Made by a program: the position numbers and the translations under genes
Assembly (NCBI RefSeq): GCF_018614615.1
Contig: NZ_JAGGOK010000029.1
Location: forward strand, 124,001-188,000
Source of the DNA: Streptomyces sp. ISL-100
Lineage (GTDB): Bacteria > Actinomycetota > Actinomycetes > Streptomycetales > Streptomycetaceae
Direction: 5' to 3'
Length of the DNA: 64,000 nt
Notes under the pieces: generated by a model
What the model saw: the letters and a program-made list of their open reading frames with translations, nothing else
Databases searched by the model: none
Told to the model about the DNA's origin: nothing
In this document: piece by piece, positions 20,301 through 29,395 of the stretch
How positions within the stretch are numbered: position 1 is the first letter of the stretch
Layout of the letters: every line of letters starts with the position of its first letter

Positions 20301-23300
20301 ACCCGAGCTTCACCGAACTGCTGGCGCGGGTCCGTGACACCGACCTGGCCGCGTTCTCCCACGCGGACGTGCCGTTCGAGTCCGTCGTCGAGAAGCTCAA
20401 CCCGACGCGCTCGCTCGCCCGCAACCCGCTGTTCCAGGTGATGGTCGGCTACCACAACCGCACCGGCGACGAGCTGGAACTGCCCGGGCTCGGTGTGGAG
20501 TACGTGCCGTTCCGGATCAAGTCGGCCAAGTTCGACCTCGTGTTCAGCTTCACCGAGCAGGTCGGAGCCGACGGGGACGACGGCGCGCTCAGCTGCCGCC
20601 TGGAGTTCGCCACCGAGCTGTTCGACCAGGAGACCGCCGAGCGGCTCGGCGACCGCCTGCGGCAGCTGGTCTCGGCGCTGGTCGCCGAACCGGAGGCCCC
20701 GGTCTCCCGGGCGGATGTACTCGCCGCCGACGAACGGCAGCTGGTTCTGGAGGGCTTCAACGCCACCGAGCGGGTGGTCGACGAGTCCTCGCTGCCGGCC
20801 CTGTTCGCCCAGCGGCTCGCCGAGCGGCCCGACGCGGTCGCCGTCGTAGAGCGGTCCAGGTCGGTGAGCTACGCCCAGCTGGACGCACGGTCCAACCGGA
20901 TCGCACGCCTGCTGGCCGCACGCGGTGTGGGCGCCGAGAGCGTGGTCGGCGTGGCCGTGCCCCGCTCGGTCGACATGGTCGCGACGGTGCTCGCCGCCCT
21001 CAAGCTCGGTGCCGCGTTCCTGCCGCTCGACCTGGTCCACCCGGCCGACCGGCTCACGTACATGATCGAGGACTCGGGGGCCGCCCTCGTGGTCGGCACC
21101 GAGCCGGTGGCCGGGAAGATCCCCGAAGTGGCGGGCGCACCTGTGGTGCTGCTCGACGCTCCGGAAGTCACGGCCGAACTCGACCGGCTGCCCGAGTCGG
21201 AGGTGGCCGGCCTGCCGGTGAGCCTGGACCAGGCCGCCTACGTGATCTACACCTCCGGTTCGACCGGCCGGCCCAAGGGCGTCGTCGTCCCGCACGACGG
21301 CATCTCCAGCCTGGTGGCCACCGCGGTCGACCGGATGGGTCTGGAACGCGACAGCAGGGTGCTGCAGTTCGCGTCGATCGGCTTCGACGTCTTCGCCTTC
21401 GAACTGTCGATGGCGCTGTGCCACGGCGGCCGCCTCGTGCTCATATCCGACGAGGCCCGCGTCGCCGGACCTGCGCTGACCGACTTCCTGGCGGACCAGC
21501 GGATCACCCACATGATCCTTCCGCCCTCCCTGGTGTCGGCGCTGCCGGCGGGATGCGAGCTGCCCGAAGGATCGACCATCCTGGTCGGCACGGAGACCGT
21601 GCCGCCGGACCTGTTCGAGCGCTTCGGCGCCACGGCCAACCTGATCTGCGCGTACGGCCTGACCGAGGCGACGGTGAACTCCACGCTCTGGCCCGCACGC
21701 GAGGCCGGCGGACGGGCCACCGGGCGCGTGCCGATCGGCCGGCCGGACCCCAACACGGTCTGCTACGTACTGGACGCCAACCTGTGCCCGGTCCCGCCGG
21801 GTGTGGTGGGGGAGCTGTACGTGGCCGGTCGCGGACTTGCCCGCGGTTACCTCGGCAAGTCCGCGCTGACCTCCGAGCGGTTCGTCGCCGACCCGTTCGG
21901 CCCGCCCGGCACCCGGATGTACCGCACCGGTGACCGCGCCCGCTGGCGCAGGGACGGCAACATCGACTTCCTCGGCCGGGTCGACACTCAGGTGAAGATC
22001 CGCGGATTCCGCATCGAACTGGGCGAGATCGAGGCGGCGCTCGCCGACCACCCGGCGGTCAGCCAGGCCGCCGTGGTGCCCGACCGCGAGGGCGACATCG
22101 TGCGGCTGGTGGGCTACGCGGTCCCGGAGCGCGGGGATCTCGACATTGACCCGCAGGCGCTGCGTACGCACGTCGCCGGGCTGCTGCCCGAGTACATGGT
22201 GCCCGCCCTCGTGGTGCCGCTGGACGGTCCGCTGCCGCTGACCCCCAACGGCAAGCTGGACCGGAAGGCGCTGCCCGCGCCTGACTGGTCCGGTATGACC
22301 GGTGACGCTCGCCCGGCCACCGAGACGCAGGCCCGCCTGGCTGAACTGTTCGGCGAGATCCTGAATCTGGAAGACGTCGGTATCCACGACAACTTCTTCG
22401 CGCTGGGCGGCCATTCGATGGCCTCGATGCGGCTGCTCGGCCGGATCCGCTCCGAATTCGGGGTCGAGCTGAGCATCCGGGACGTCTTCGACGCGCTGAC
22501 GGTCGCCGGAATCGCCGCCAAGCTCGACGGAGCGTCCGCCGCCCGGCCGCCGCTCCGCCCGGTCGAGCACCGCGCGGGGGGTGCTCCGCTGCCGGTCGCC
22601 CCCGTACAGCGGTGGCAGTGGTCGTCGTACCGACGGCACGCCGGCTTTGACCACGCACTCGTGCTGCGCTCGCCCGGAGGGCTGGACGCCGACGCGCTGT
22701 CGGCCGCACTGGGAGATGTGGTGGCACGGCACGAGCCGCTGCGCACGGTCTTCACCGAGCGGGACGGATCGGTGTACAAGCAGGTCGCGCAGTCCCCGGT
22801 CCTGGAGCGGGAGGAGTGCGCCGATCTCGACGCACGGCTCGCCGAACTGGCCGCGCAGGCGCCTGAGCTGTCGCTGGAACCGCCCCTGCGGGCCCGGCTG
22901 CTCACGGCTGGGGACGGCACCCAGGCGGTGCTGCTGACCATGCACTACCTCGCGGTGGACGAGTGGTCAGTGGTGCCTCTCTTCCGTGACCTCACCACGG
23001 CGTACGAGGATCGGACGCACGGCCGGGAGCCCGGGTGGGAGCCCCTGCCGGTCACGTACGCCGACTACACCCACTGGGCGCACGAGGTGCTCGGCGATCT
23101 CGCCGACCCCGACAGCCTGGGCGGGCGGCAACTCGCGTACTGGCAGCAGACGCTGAAGGACCTGCCGCAGGAGCTGGCGCTGCCGACGGACCGGCCGCGT
23201 CCCGCCGCACCCGGCCTTCTCGGCCACGGCGGCGACTACGTCGGATTCGTCCTCGACGAGCAGCTCCACGCCGACGTGGACAAGCTGGCCCGGGCGACCG

Positions 23301-23893
23301 GCACCAGCCTGTTCATGGTCCTGCACTCGGCGCTGTCGGCGCTGCTCACCGCCCACGGTGCGGGCACCGACCTGCCCATCGGCACCATGGTCGCCGGCCG
23401 TACCGACGACCAGTTGGCCGACCTGGTCGGCTGCTTCTTCAACACCGTGGTGCTGCGCACCGACACCGCGGGCGACCCGACCTTCGCGGAGCTGCTGACC
23501 CGGGTGCGGGAGACGACGCTCGGCGCGCTGGACCGGCAGGACGTTCCGTTCGACGAGGTCGTACGCGCTACGGGCCTGCCCCCGGAGGGACCGCAGGTCA
23601 TGGTGATCCACCATGAGCAGGCGGACCTCGGGGAGTTGGAGGGCGGCATGGGCTCGTTCCACGCCGTGCCCACCGGATCGGTGCAGGCGGAGCTGACGCT
23701 CAGCTTCTACGAGCCGCGCGGCGACGGGCCGGTGCACTGCGAGTTGATATACGCGACCGAGTTGCTCGGCAGGGCCAAGGCGGGGCAGCTCGCCGACGAA
23801 CTTCAGGTGCTGCTGCGGAACGTGGCAGCCGACCCGGAACAGCCGCTCTCTGAGCTGTTCACCGTAATGTCCATGAGGAGTGAGAACGCATGA
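8351..23893 (+). CDS. Tetramodular nonribosomal peptide synthetase for a formyl-hydroxyornithine siderophore, C-A-T-C-A-T-E-C-A-T-C-A-T-C
   Basis: 5180 residues. C1 (HHIVVDG, residues 143-149), A1 (YTSGSTG at 611), T1 (LGGDS, Ser999), C2 (HHIVVDG at 1209), A2 (1675), T2 (LGGDS, Ser2068), epimerase (HHLAIDG at 2264), C3 (HHLVAWDG at 2746), A3 (3224), T3 (LGGHS, Ser3627), C4 (HHITTDE at 3810), A4 (4300), T4 (LGGHS, Ser4689), terminal C5 (HYLAVDE at 4865). Hand-read pockets: A1 D-V-W-I-L-V-A-V-N, A2 D-P-Q-D-F-G-V-I-Q, A3 D-M-E-N-L-G-L-I-N, A4 D-V-F-I-I-V-A-V-N. A3 equals the code I know for formyl-hydroxyornithine in coelichelin; A1 and A4 resemble each other; A2 is unassigned. The epimerase makes residue 2 D. 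No thioesterase is present, so release should involve C5 (perhaps cyclisation to a diketopiperazine as in erythrochelin) or another enzyme. AAAGG precedes the ATG. Confidence 0.93.
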   Translation: MFDAESDRTSAAGIPVTGGQSGIWLAQQIEPDSSAYNVSFLLDLRGDVDLARLTVSVRQAVEEAQCLHVRVSPEGAEPRQMPTRFAVEVPTVDLRDEPDPEGAAAEWTEADRDRPAGLEHGPLFAHALLRLADDRVLWYQRYHHIVVDGTGIALITHRAGELYTCGEAADDTDWALSRLVDSDRAYRESEQYRADRAYWLSRLADRPEPVRLVERASAPMTRRLRRTAELSPQDTARLRLTAAGAGVRLSRLLVAAVAAYLHRVTGEQDLVLGLPVTTRRDAESRDVPGMVSNVLPLRVAVHGGMTGSELVETVRRSIAETVEHGGYRAEDLARDLGLVDGVPELVGPTVNILPGGEGLRFGDHKADLKPVWLGPVSDLAVTVDESRAGKSIRIHFDADEAVCDQRTLNDHERRFLMLLDALVEGMDRPIGHIELTSGAERAQLLDAFGAAPCEVPELSWPAAFERQVRRSPDAVALVCEDQELSYAELNAAANRLARLLIARGVRDEDVVAVAVPRSPELVVSLLAVMKAGAAYLPLDADHPQDRIAYMLSDAGARTVVTTRELAGALPTAPGVGQVLLDDPSVAAESAALDGSDPGLAITLDQAAYVIYTSGSTGRPKGVVVSHDGVGSLIATATERIGIDADSRVVQFASVGFDVTVWDLIMSLCVGGRIIIVPTERRVAGPALTDYIGEHRATHMILPPSLVSALPQDCQLPDGAVLVVGTESVPSELIARWGGRLRVVVAYGLTEATVNSTLWLAEPNWQGPAPIGVPDPNTRAYVLDSALRPVPVGVEGELYVGGRGLARGYLGRHGLTSERFVADPFGPSGARMYRTGDRVRWSADGNLEFLGRADGQLKIRGHRIEPGEIESAFMACPGIAQAAVLVREDHRGVKRLVAYLVAGGGVDSDATVAAARVQVAEALPDYMVPSALVVLDGPLPLTPNGKLDTRALPEPQWTAMTGDAEPTTAAEAALAKLFAELLDLPSVGVHDSFFELGGDSIVAIQLVTRARTEGLTISPRDVFRLRTVAALARVTDCADAPSSESGAVVAPFSLVPLTDAERAEFDSAVPDLLDVVPATPLQEGFFFHAAVDEGGSDGYAVQDTLELAGDVDAEALRAATQRLLDRHPLLRAAFRQRTDGSIVQLIGERVELPWRFADLSGRDVAEQSTAADEITAQERAEGFDLGAPPLMRAALIRLGEQRSLLVLTMHHIVVDGWSVSLIMRELLDGYRPGAAAERSVPVEPVATYRSYAGWLAGRDREPALSAWREAMAGLDAPARLPVRAGEPSPSETGSETGKVTLELSAETTTALMARARQLGLTLSTVVQGGFGLVLGDVTGSHDLVFGSTVSGRQAAVEGVEALVGLLINTVPARLRWRPKQPLAEVLAGFQDDQAELLDHQHLGLADIQRAVGRGELFDALVVVENLPDAGEPTDPAGQVRIVGSHIRDAVHYPLALTVLPGERLELRLEHDPSRLDAAAAERFATRLRALFDQVIADPGLPVAQLTTQTAEERRSTLDRLTGRDHALPVGTVHGAFAEQVRRTPDATALIQDGERTTYAELEERAEALAQRLLAHGVGPESIVAVAVPRSANTLVALLGVLKAGAAYLPVDVDYPADRVRYMLADSGARTVVATEESWARLPELADVTRVLLGEGHSTEAVPAVPVHPDSAAYLMYTSGSTGRPKGVVVTHRAVVGQLAWTAEQFGFGPGERVLHQYSTSFDPSVQEIFAPLLTGGTVVIARPDGHRDPAYLAELIRDERVTNVDLVPSLYGALLAEEEAGQWWASLRRAFSGGEALPVPLARRWRERTGVPLFNVYGPTEAVIQVTSWEAGSEPAEAGTVPIGRPVWNTRLYVLDRYLRPVAEGESGELYIAGAQLARGYHGRTALSAERFVADPYGGPGERMYRTGDMVQFSGDGVLTYLGRTDHQVKIRGNRVELGEIEARLRDEPAVGDVVVVARDDDRGVKQLVAYLVPAAGAALDVAAVRSTLSGSLPAPMVPSHFVELDALPLTPGGKIDHKALPAPEVRSRRQGRTAREGRERQLCAIFADVLGIDEVDADEDFFVLGGDSILSMSVSSRARKAGLSISPRDVFEHRTPAALAATVVAAEDAVPAVVADSDGVGDVPLLPIVHQLREDGGTVSRFNLSMLLQAPAAAAADAVALARVLQAVLDHHDGLRLTLSRMDLGPAIPALWSAQTLAVGSVDATGLLRRVDVRDLDDAGLRTLIAEESDGAASRLDPDSGVMLQAVWFDAGGERPGRLLLVVHHLAIDGVSWRVLLGDLAAAWDAVARGERPVLEPVPTSLRRFARDVAEQATSPQRQAELPYWAKTLAHGAELVAGATRTGTAGSAREHVVSLSAEDTQALLTAVPATAGADVTEVLLTALRIAVSRWRGARDAGLDGDLLVDLERHGRDGTDMDLSRTVGWFTGLHPVRLPAADGALDVLKLVKESVRSAPDSGAGYGMLRYLNPQLAPVFAQLSSAQVLFNYFGRLPAEQTHDWAPAVESDALSVEPDADLAMPYPLQVNAVCADTPHGPELRATWTWPAGDALNEEDVQALGREWAAALRELIAQATQSGPQGRALTPSDVPLVQLDQAEIDLIERVSPVPVADIWPLSPLQEGIHFHASYDTSALDVYTAQDNFDFDHRLDAERLRAACATLLRRHPSLRAGITSDGLPRPVQFVCSAAELPVPLTEVDLTGLSEQQRQERLDEIAEAGRRERFDLAAPPLFRLKLIRLTENTDRLMLSHHLVAWDGWSQSVFLDELLDLYAAAGDDAALSVPGSYRDYLSWLAEQDFDAARETWSHALAGLDEPTLVARNRGDEPTIPRRRTFELSPELSDRLRASAREHGLTINAVLSAAWALVLSATVGRHDVVFGATVAGRPADVSGVDTAIGMFLNTVPLRVTLDPDEPVADLLRRMQSERVALMDHEYLGLAELQRAGGHTTLFDTLYVLQNFADEGAFKQLTERHGITGVGSVDATHYPMTLIVNPAEIVQAKLEYRPDLVDDEQAVATLERFGTFVERLIGDLSARVGALDLLLPGERAELLAEWASSVNPVPNETVADMLAAQVARTPDAVALVFGERALTYAELDAQINRLARLLLARGAGPEKVVALALPRSIEMVVALFAVLRTGAAYLPLDLDHPADRLRLMVEDTGPLCLLSTTAVAPTLRGETGAVAPELLLDDPSVAAELAGLPSGEVTDAERPAFAHGVEDRLEYPAYVIYTSGSTGKPKGVVTPYRGLTNMQLNHQKEIFDPAIASAGGRRLRIAHTVSFAFDMSWEELLWLVEGHEVHVCDEELRRDAEALVAYCDEHRVDVVNVTPTYAQLLIEEGLLDHDESAGKHRPALVLLGGEAVSDTVWTRLRRTEGTYGYNLYGPTEYTINTLGGSTTDSPTPTVGMPIRNTRGYVLDAMLRPVPPGCPGELYIAGTGLARGYHDRPGLTAERFVADPFGAPGERMYRTGDLVRQRPDGLIDFLGRTDDQVKIRGYRIELGEISSVLAAHPDVAHAAVVVAEAAGTKRLVGYVVPEAGAAQDDALLQKLREHLKAGLPDYMVPAALVAVETLPLTVNGKLDVKALPAPDFAGPSTSRPPRSPQEETLCALFAEVLGLAAGSVGIDSNFFDLGGHSLLATRLISRARTALKAELAIRDLFEAPTVAELVERGGGSHAADRPALTAGERPAELPLSHAQQRLWVIQQIECTSAAYNFPLVMRLRGALDVDAWRAALADVTARHEALRTLFGERDGQAFQRVLLVEQAHPVVECVRAGEDEVSGIVDAAINRPFDLAAELPLRATIIEVAPDDHVVVLLLHHITTDEWSDRPFLRDLASAYAARRSGSAPEWEPLPVQYADYALWQQRLLGDPADAQSLAARQLEYWRTTLEGAPEEIELPADRLRPARPAFTGAELDIDFDTPAYQGLKRLSRESGASMFMVVHAAVAALLHRMGAGTDIALGSPIAGRSDEALDELVGFFVNTLVLRTDLSGDPSFTELLARVRDTDLAAFSHADVPFESVVEKLNPTRSLARNPLFQVMVGYHNRTGDELELPGLGVEYVPFRIKSAKFDLVFSFTEQVGADGDDGALSCRLEFATELFDQETAERLGDRLRQLVSALVAEPEAPVSRADVLAADERQLVLEGFNATERVVDESSLPALFAQRLAERPDAVAVVERSRSVSYAQLDARSNRIARLLAARGVGAESVVGVAVPRSVDMVATVLAALKLGAAFLPLDLVHPADRLTYMIEDSGAALVVGTEPVAGKIPEVAGAPVVLLDAPEVTAELDRLPESEVAGLPVSLDQAAYVIYTSGSTGRPKGVVVPHDGISSLVATAVDRMGLERDSRVLQFASIGFDVFAFELSMALCHGGRLVLISDEARVAGPALTDFLADQRITHMILPPSLVSALPAGCELPEGSTILVGTETVPPDLFERFGATANLICAYGLTEATVNSTLWPAREAGGRATGRVPIGRPDPNTVCYVLDANLCPVPPGVVGELYVAGRGLARGYLGKSALTSERFVADPFGPPGTRMYRTGDRARWRRDGNIDFLGRVDTQVKIRGFRIELGEIEAALADHPAVSQAAVVPDREGDIVRLVGYAVPERGDLDIDPQALRTHVAGLLPEYMVPALVVPLDGPLPLTPNGKLDRKALPAPDWSGMTGDARPATETQARLAELFGEILNLEDVGIHDNFFALGGHSMASMRLLGRIRSEFGVELSIRDVFDALTVAGIAAKLDGASAARPPLRPVEHRAGGAPLPVAPVQRWQWSSYRRHAGFDHALVLRSPGGLDADALSAALGDVVARHEPLRTVFTERDGSVYKQVAQSPVLEREECADLDARLAELAAQAPELSLEPPLRARLLTAGDGTQAVLLTMHYLAVDEWSVVPLFRDLTTAYEDRTHGREPGWEPLPVTYADYTHWAHEVLGDLADPDSLGGRQLAYWQQTLKDLPQELALPTDRPRPAAPGLLGHGGDYVGFVLDEQLHADVDKLARATGTSLFMVLHSALSALLTAHGAGTDLPIGTMVAGRTDDQLADLVGCFFNTVVLRTDTAGDPTFAELLTRVRETTLGALDRQDVPFDEVVRATGLPPEGPQVMVIHHEQADLGELEGGMGSFHAVPTGSVQAELTLSFYEPRGDGPVHCELIYATELLGRAKAGQLADELQVLLRNVAADPEQPLSELFTVMSMRSENA

Positions 23894-24099
23894 CCACCAA
23901 CCCGTTCGAGGACCCGCAGGGCCGCTTCCTGGTCCTGACCAATGACGAGAACCAGCACTCGATGTGGCCGTCCTTCGCCGAAGTTCCGGCGGGGTGGCGG
24001 ACCGTCTTCGGCGAGGACACGCGGGAGGCGTGCCTCGCGTACGTGGAGGCGAACTGGACCGATCTGCGGCCCGCCGGCCTGGTCGCGCAGCAGGGCTGA
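23890..24099 (+). CDS. MbtH-like protein, adenylation-domain chaperone
   Basis: This 69-residue protein has the MbtH signature: [19 protein letters not shown], then [14 protein letters not shown] and the Trp/Leu-rich end [11 protein letters not shown]. MbtH proteins bind A domains and are needed for their folding or activity. Its ATG overlaps the NRPS stop (ATGA), so the two are translationally coupled. It is the only MbtH gene in the window and should serve the NRPS next to it. Confidence 0.95.
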   Translation: MTTNPFEDPQGRFLVLTNDENQHSMWPSFAEVPAGWRTVFGEDTREACLAYVEANWTDLRPAGLVAQQG

Positions 24100-24118
24100 C
24101 CGACGCTGCTGAAACCAA

Positions 24119-24161
24119 GTCGCCGCCCGTGGAGAGGGACTTCCTCACCGCGGGCGGCGAC
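24119..24161 (+). terminator. Hairpin after the mbtH gene
   Basis: GTCGCCGCCCG (24119-24129) and CGGGCGGCGAC (24151-24161) form an 11-bp perfect stem with a 21-nt loop, 20 nt after the MbtH stop. Probable terminator of the biosynthetic operon. Confidence 0.55.
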
Positions 24162-24301
24162 GCGCGTTTCACTGCCGCCCGGCGGGCGGAGGCGCCTGCG
24201 GCGAGCCTTTCCCCACCCCGCCCCTTCCCGCTGTGTCATTTTGCGGCTCCGCCGCGTGGTGGGGGCAAGTCCCCAGGCCCCCGGGACGCCCTTCGGGCGT
24301 G

Positions 24302-24415
24302 TCCTCAAACGCCGGACGGGCTGGATTCGGCCGCACCATCAAGCCCCTCCGGCGTTTGAGGAGCGGGGCCTGGGGGCGGAGCCCCGGCAACTTCAGCCCG
24401 TCCGGCGTTTGAGGA
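24302..24415 (+). repeat. Three copies of a 21-bp intergenic repeat, two inverted
   Basis: The unit AGCCCGTCCGGCGTTTGAGG plus a final A occurs at 24395-24415, as AGCCCCTCCGGCGTTTGAGG plus A at 24342-24362, and as the reverse complement at 24302-24322. The first two by position form a 21-bp stem with one mismatch and a 19-nt loop. This unit is common in streptomycete intergenic regions and sits here between convergent operons. Confidence 0.7.
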
Positions 24416-24485
24416 CCGGGGTCTGGGGCGGCGCCCCAGTTCGGGAAGGGGCGGGGTGGGGAAAGGCCCGCACGCAGGCGCCGAT

Positions 24486-24522
24486 GCGTAAGGCCCGCTG
24501 GGATACCCGGCGGGCCTTACGC
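24486..24522 (+). terminator. Bidirectional terminator between convergent mbtH and exporter genes
   Basis: GCGTAAGGCCCGC (24486-24498) pairs perfectly with GCGGGCCTTACGC (24510-24522) across an 11-nt loop that itself contains GGG/CCC. It lies 17 bp beyond the exporter stop codon, in the position expected for the minus-strand operon. Confidence 0.7.
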
Positions 24523-24538
24523 AAACCTGCTGCGGCGC

Positions 24539-26407
24539 TCAGGCCTCCGCAGCCACCTGACGCACCGTGTCCACCGGCTGTCGCCGCGTGTCGGACCACG
24601 CCGCCCAGAGCGCCGCATAGCGCCCACCCGCCGCCACCAACTCCTCGTGCGTACCCGTCTCGACGACCCTGCCCTGGTCGAGGACGACGACGCGGTCCGC
24701 GGTCGCGGCCTGAGGCAGCCGGTGGGCCACCATCAGGCCCGTACGTCCTTCCAGCGCCTGAAGCGCAGCCGTCTCCAGGACGCGGGCGCCCGCGCTGCCG
24801 GCGTCCGCGGTGGCCTCGTCCAGGATCGCGACCGGCGGGTCGGCGAGGACGAGGCGGGCCAGGGCCAGATGCTGGGCCTGGGTCACCGTCAGCCGGTGCC
24901 CGCCCTCGCCCACCACCGTGTCGAGCCCGTCGGGCAGCGCCTCCACCCAGGCCAGCGCACTGACCTTGGCGAGCGCGGTGCGCAGCTCCTCGTCGGTGGA
25001 CTCCGGCCGGGCGAGCCTCAGGTCCTCGGACAGCGGCCCGGCGAACACATGGACTTCCTGACTGATCAGCGTCACCGCCCGCCGCATGCCGGCGGGTCCG
25101 AGCTCCTGGGTGTCGACACCGCCAAGGGTGATGACGCCGTCGGACGGCTCGTGGATGCCGGCGATCAGCTTCGCCAGGGTGGTCTTTCCGGCCCCGCTCG
25201 CGCCGACCAGCGCCACCCGCTCGCCGCTGCGCACCTCCAGGTCGACCTCGCGCAGTACGGGGTGCTCGGACACGTACGCGTGGCTGAGCGCGGAGACCTT
25301 GACGGAACCGTCCACCGGCACGGAGGGCCGGTCCGGCTCCCGCTCCGCGGGCAGATTCGACACGCCGACCAGTCGCGCCAGGCTGGCGCCGGCGGACTGC
25401 GCCTCGTCGATGAGGAAGAGCGCGGCGTTCACGGGATTGAACAGGCTGTGGAAGTACAGCGCCGCCGCGGTAGCCGTGCCGATACTCACGGAACCATTGC
25501 CGACCAGGATGAATCCGGTGACCAGGACCGATGTCAGACCGACGAACTCGGCGAGGTTGAGCCGTGAGAAGAACCCGGAAACGAGCCGGATGGCGCGCAG
25601 CGCGAGGCTGACGGATTCCTGCGACCGCTGTTCCAGCAGCTCCGCGTGCCTGTCGTTCAGCCGGAACGCGCGTACGGTCCGGACGCCGCCGAAGCTGTCG
25701 AGAAGCTGGTGCTGCAGGGCGCCGGTGGCGACCCTGTGCTGGGCGTACAGCGGTGTGGCGCGCGGCATGTACCACCGCACGGTGAGGACATGGATCGGCA
25801 TGGCCACCAGGACGGCGGGAAGGAAGCGCCAGTCCAGCACGGTGAGGCCGACGAGCGTCAGAGCGATGGTCAGGAGGGCCCCGGCGAACTCGGGCAGCGC
25901 CTGGCGTACCGCCTTGGCTATCCGGGTCACATCGCCGGTCACCCGGGAGGTCAGATCGCCCGAGCCGGCCTGTTCCACGCGTTCGAGCGGAAGTCGCAGC
26001 GCCCGCTCGATGAACCGCTCGCGCAGGCTCGCGAGAACGGTCTCGCCGAGCCGGGCGACAAGGGAGGTGCCGATCGCGGTCGCGACGCCCCGGGCCACCG
26101 CCACCGCGAGGAGGAGGACCATCGGCACCGTCAGCGCCCCGGCGCCCCGGTGCTCGACGACCAGGTCGACGATGCGACCGAGCAGCGGGGCGGTCAGCAG
26201 ACCGATGCCCGTTCCGATGACCAGCACGCTCACCGCGGACACGGTCAGCAACCTGTGACGGCGCAGCAACGTGCCGACGACGGCGAGTGTTTGGGCGCCG
26301 GTGGCGATCGGCAGGAGTTCGCGATCCGGCGCGCTGGTTCCGCTCATCGTCCGTCCTTCGTCGTTCACGGCATCGTCGTTCGCGCGTTCTGTGTTGACGG
26401 ACGTCAC
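24539..26407 (-). CDS. ABC exporter half-transporter with intact Walker A/B and degenerate signature motif
   Basis: This 622-residue protein fuses a six-helix exporter membrane domain (about residues 45-335) to a nucleotide-binding domain (about 365-590). The NBD has Walker A GASGAGKTT and Walker B VAILDEAT with its catalytic Glu, but the signature LSGGQ is replaced by LTVTQ. The partner encoded just upstream has the opposite defects, so the two should form a heterodimer with one working ATP site. The GTG start overlaps the partner's stop (GTGA). Placed between the NRPS and the importer and driven by an iron box, the pair most likely exports the iron-free siderophore across the membrane. Some mycobactin-type systems use similar pairs for import, so direction is inferred. 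Confidence 0.85.
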   Translation of the reverse strand: MTSVNTERANDDAVNDEGRTMSGTSAPDRELLPIATGAQTLAVVGTLLRRHRLLTVSAVSVLVIGTGIGLLTAPLLGRIVDLVVEHRGAGALTVPMVLLLAVAVARGVATAIGTSLVARLGETVLASLRERFIERALRLPLERVEQAGSGDLTSRVTGDVTRIAKAVRQALPEFAGALLTIALTLVGLTVLDWRFLPAVLVAMPIHVLTVRWYMPRATPLYAQHRVATGALQHQLLDSFGGVRTVRAFRLNDRHAELLEQRSQESVSLALRAIRLVSGFFSRLNLAEFVGLTSVLVTGFILVGNGSVSIGTATAAALYFHSLFNPVNAALFLIDEAQSAGASLARLVGVSNLPAEREPDRPSVPVDGSVKVSALSHAYVSEHPVLREVDLEVRSGERVALVGASGAGKTTLAKLIAGIHEPSDGVITLGGVDTQELGPAGMRRAVTLISQEVHVFAGPLSEDLRLARPESTDEELRTALAKVSALAWVEALPDGLDTVVGEGGHRLTVTQAQHLALARLVLADPPVAILDEATADAGSAGARVLETAALQALEGRTGLMVAHRLPQAATADRVVVLDQGRVVETGTHEELVAAGGRYAALWAAWSDTRRQPVDTVRQVAAEA

Positions 26408-28101
26408 GTCAGTACCACCGAGCGGTACGCCGCGTCTGTGGCGACAAGCTCCGGATGGCGGCCGTCCGCGGTCACGGCGCCGTCGTCGAGCACCACCACG
26501 CGATCGGTCACGGCGAGCAGAGCGGGGCTGGTGGTGACCAGGATCGTGGTGCGGCCACGGCGCAGTTCCCTCAGGCGGGCGGCGATCCGGGATTCGGTGA
26601 CCGTGTCGACGGCGGTGGTCGGGTCGTGGACGACCAGCACCGGGTGATCCGCGGCAAGCGCCCGCGCCAGCGCGACCCGCTGGCGCTGCCCGCCGGACAG
26701 CGACCGTCCGCGCTCGGTGAGCATGGTGTCGACGCCCTGGGGCAGGGCACGTGCGACGTCGTCCGCCGCCGAGGCCGTCAGCGCCGGCTCAACGTCCGCC
26801 GTACCGCTGACCGTTCCGGCCCGTACGTTGTCGAGCAGGCTGCTCTCGAACAGGGCCGCGTCGTGATGCGCGACCAGGATCGCCCGGCGTACGCCGTCGG
26901 GGTCGAGCCCGGCCAGAGATACGCCGTCGAGCTCGATCGTCCCTTCGGCGGGGTCGATTTCCCTGCCCAGGCACAGCAGCAGGTCGGTCGCCGCAGCCGG
27001 GTCCTTGGTGACGATGCCGACCAGACTGCCGGGGCCGATGTCGAGGTCGACCCCGCGCAGCGCGCCGTGCGTGACGCCGCGCAGGTGGAGCCGTCCGGCG
27101 ACCTGAGCGGGCGGCGCGGCGGATCCCGCTGTCACCGCGGGGGCCGATGCCAGTACCTCGGCGATCCGGTCGGCGGACGCGCGGCCCTGGGCGAATTCGC
27201 CGTTGACGTAGGTGAGGAGCTGGAACGGCCCCAGCAGGAACTGTGCGAGTCCGACCGCCGCCACCAGGTCGCCGACGCTGATCGCGCCGCGCATCGCGAG
27301 ATGCGCGCCGACCAGTCCGATGACGGCGATGAAGATCCCGGTCAGGGCCAGGATCGCGCCATCGTGCCAGGCGCGGCTGCGGGCGGCCCGCAGCGCGGCC
27401 GCCAGCGAGTCCTGACTGGTTCGCCGGTACCGGGACACCGCGGCCCGTTCGGCGCCGATGCCCTTGAGTACGCGCAGTCCCGCGACCAGGTCGGCGGCGA
27501 CGCCGGAGGCGTGCGCGGCGCGCTCCTGCTCGACCTCACTGCGCTGTTCGAGGGGTTGGCTGATGCGGTGACCGAGCCACAGCAGGGGCGGGATGCCGAG
27601 GAGTACGAGCAGCCCGAGCGGCACTGAGATCCGGAGCAGTACCACCGCGCTGATGACCAGTCCGGCGACCGCCGATATCCCGTAGGGCAGTGCGGCCGCG
27701 ACGGCGCCCACCCGGCCGGCGTCGCCGGTGGCGATGGAGGTCAGCTCGCCCGGGAGCCGGCCCGCGTCCGCGCCGCCGCTCGGGTTGAGCACCCTGGCGC
27801 CGAGATCGAGCCGCAGCCGGTGCGCGGCCCGTTCGCCCGCCCCGTCGGTGATCCGCGCAGAGGTGCGGTAGCACGTGGACAGTACGAAGAAGAGCGCGGC
27901 GAGTACCAGCAGCCAGCGCAGCAGGGCGCCGGAGGAGCCGGTCGCCACGGCTTCGTCGATGATCAGGCCGATGACGACGGGAACCATCGCCTCGCAACCC
28001 TGGTGGGCCATGCCGAGGAGCGATGCCCCGGCGACGTGGCGACGCTGGCCCCTGATCGCCCTCCGGAGGACATGGCCCCCCGTCGGTCCTCCATCGAGCA
28101 T
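26404..28101 (-). CDS. ABC exporter half-transporter with intact signature but degenerate Walker motifs
   Basis: This is a 565-residue membrane domain plus NBD. The membrane domain occupies about residues 20-300. In the NBD the Walker A region reads GIVTKDPAAATDLL, without the Gly-Lys-Ser/Thr core, and Walker B ends in VVHDPTT, with Pro where the catalytic Glu belongs. The signature LSGGQRQRVALARAL is perfect. It can therefore supply the signature side of the one catalytic site in a heterodimer with the downstream protein. The ATG at 28101 has GGAGG six nt upstream, and an iron box lies about 30 bp upstream. It is the first gene of the two-gene minus-strand operon. Confidence 0.85.
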   Translation of the reverse strand: MLDGGPTGGHVLRRAIRGQRRHVAGASLLGMAHQGCEAMVPVVIGLIIDEAVATGSSGALLRWLLVLAALFFVLSTCYRTSARITDGAGERAAHRLRLDLGARVLNPSGGADAGRLPGELTSIATGDAGRVGAVAAALPYGISAVAGLVISAVVLLRISVPLGLLVLLGIPPLLWLGHRISQPLEQRSEVEQERAAHASGVAADLVAGLRVLKGIGAERAAVSRYRRTSQDSLAAALRAARSRAWHDGAILALTGIFIAVIGLVGAHLAMRGAISVGDLVAAVGLAQFLLGPFQLLTYVNGEFAQGRASADRIAEVLASAPAVTAGSAAPPAQVAGRLHLRGVTHGALRGVDLDIGPGSLVGIVTKDPAAATDLLLCLGREIDPAEGTIELDGVSLAGLDPDGVRRAILVAHHDAALFESSLLDNVRAGTVSGTADVEPALTASAADDVARALPQGVDTMLTERGRSLSGGQRQRVALARALAADHPVLVVHDPTTAVDTVTESRIAARLRELRRGRTTILVTTSPALLAVTDRVVVLDDGAVTADGRHPELVATDAAYRSVVLT

Positions 28102-28130
28102 GCGGTACCTCCGCGAAGACGGTCGGATAG

Positions 28131-28149
28131 TTAGGTAAGGCTACTCTAA
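28131..28149 (-). promoter_or_regulatory. Iron box for the exporter operon
   Basis: TTAGGTAAGGCTACTCTAA matches 16 of 19 consensus positions and lies 30 bp upstream of the exporter start. It is one of two boxes in the divergent exporter/importer control region. Confidence 0.8.
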
Positions 28150-28234
28150 TGAGCGTTTGGGCCAAGGGTTCGCGTCGGCCCCGCCTCCGCGCTGTACTGG
28201 CGGGATATACCTGCTCGTTGACCGTGCAGAGCGG

Positions 28235-28253
28235 TTCGGTTAGGCTCACCTAA
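28235..28253 (+). promoter_or_regulatory. Iron box for the importer operon
   Basis: TTCGGTTAGGCTCACCTAA matches 17 of 19 positions of the iron box and lies about 70 bp before the first permease gene. It should control the five-gene importer/amidohydrolase transcript. Confidence 0.85.
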
Positions 28254-28321
28254 GTCACTGTTTGTTGTGCGTACGTGACATCTCTTCGCGTGATGCGCAC
28301 TCTGCCGCCGGGGGGTAGTAC

Positions 28322-29395
28322 TTGTTGTCGGTCGAGGCGCAGGCGGCATCCGGGAGCGTTGCCGACGGTCCACCCGTGCCCCCGAATCGCCGGGCCGCAG
28401 CGACGGCACTGCGCGGCCTGGGACTGCTCGTGGCACTCGGCGCGCTGATCCTGATCGCCCTGCTCGGTGTGTGGCTGGGCACCAAAGACATCCCGTTCAC
28501 CTCGACGTGGAACGTGCTGTGGCACAACGACGGGTCGGACACCGCGGTCATCATCCACGACTACCGGATACCCCGGACCCTGCTCGGCCTCCTGGTGGGC
28601 ATGGCGCTGGGACTCTCGGGCGCTCTGATGCAGGCACTGACCCGCAATCCGCTGGCCGACCCCGGTCTGCTCGGGGTGAGCCTGGGTGCCTCGACCGGCG
28701 TGGTCGTGGCCATCGCGTTCCTCGGCGTGGGATCGGCCCTCGGCTATGTGTGGTTCGCCTTCCTCGGCGCGGCTCTCGCATCCGTCGTGGTCTACCTGCT
28801 CGGCTCGTCCGGCCGGACACTGGCGACCCCCGACCGGCTGGTTGTCGCGGGTGCGGCGGTCACAGCCGTGCTGTTCGCCTTCAACTCGGCCGTACTGCTG
28901 CTCAATCCGCGGGCATTCGACCAGTTCCGGTTCTGGACGGTGGGTGCGCTCGCCGGCCGGAACTTCGACATCGTGTACGTCGTCCTGCCCTTCGTCGTGT
29001 TGGGCCTCGTGATCGCCCTCGGGCTCGCCCCCTCCCTGAACGCGCTCGCCATGGGCGACCAGTTGGGACGCGCTCTCGGCGTCAACGTCGGCCGTACCCG
29101 CGTACTCGGCGTCGTCGCGGTGATGCTGCTGTGCGGCGCCGCCACCGCCGCGGCGGGGCCGATCAGCTTCGTCGGTCTCGCGGTGCCGCACGTGGCCCGC
29201 CTCCTGGTCGGCCCCGACCAGCGGTGGGTGCTGGCGTACTCGATGCTGCTCGCACCGATCCTGCTGATCGGCGCGGACATCGTCGGCCGCGTGCTGGGTG
29301 CTCCCGGAGAGCTCCAAGTCGGCATCATCACCGCGTTTCTCGGTGCACCGCTGTTCATCGCGCTGTGCCGCCGTCGAAAGCTGGCCATGCTGTGA
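28322..29395 (+). CDS. FecCD-type iron-siderophore ABC permease, subunit 1
   Basis: This 357-residue polytopic membrane protein of the BtuC/FecCD family has about ten hydrophobic helices. The diagnostic DYRIPRTLLGLLVGMALGLSG segment near residue 80 and GPISFVGLAVPHVAR near residue 280 (the loop that touches the ATPase) are both present. The start is probably TTG at 28322 or 28325, since a G-rich ribosome site (about 28311-28316) precedes them and no ATG or GTG fits. It forms a heterodimer with the overlapping next gene product and imports the ferric siderophore delivered by the lipoprotein at 7.2 kb. Confidence 0.9.
   Translation: MLSVEAQAASGSVADGPPVPPNRRAAATALRGLGLLVALGALILIALLGVWLGTKDIPFTSTWNVLWHNDGSDTAVIIHDYRIPRTLLGLLVGMALGLSGALMQALTRNPLADPGLLGVSLGASTGVVVAIAFLGVGSALGYVWFAFLGAALASVVVYLLGSSGRTLATPDRLVVAGAAVTAVLFAFNSAVLLLNPRAFDQFRFWTVGALAGRNFDIVYVVLPFVVLGLVIALGLAPSLNALAMGDQLGRALGVNVGRTRVLGVVAVMLLCGAATAAAGPISFVGLAVPHVARLLVGPDQRWVLAYSMLLAPILLIGADIVGRVLGAPGELQVGIITAFLGAPLFIALCRRRKLAML

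Noticed and set aside
8351..23893. The locus is the coelichelin cluster itself
   Set aside because: Coelichelin synthetase has three modules and begins with an adenylation domain; this one has four modules, a leading and a terminal condensation domain, and extra arg, amidohydrolase and isochorismatase genes.
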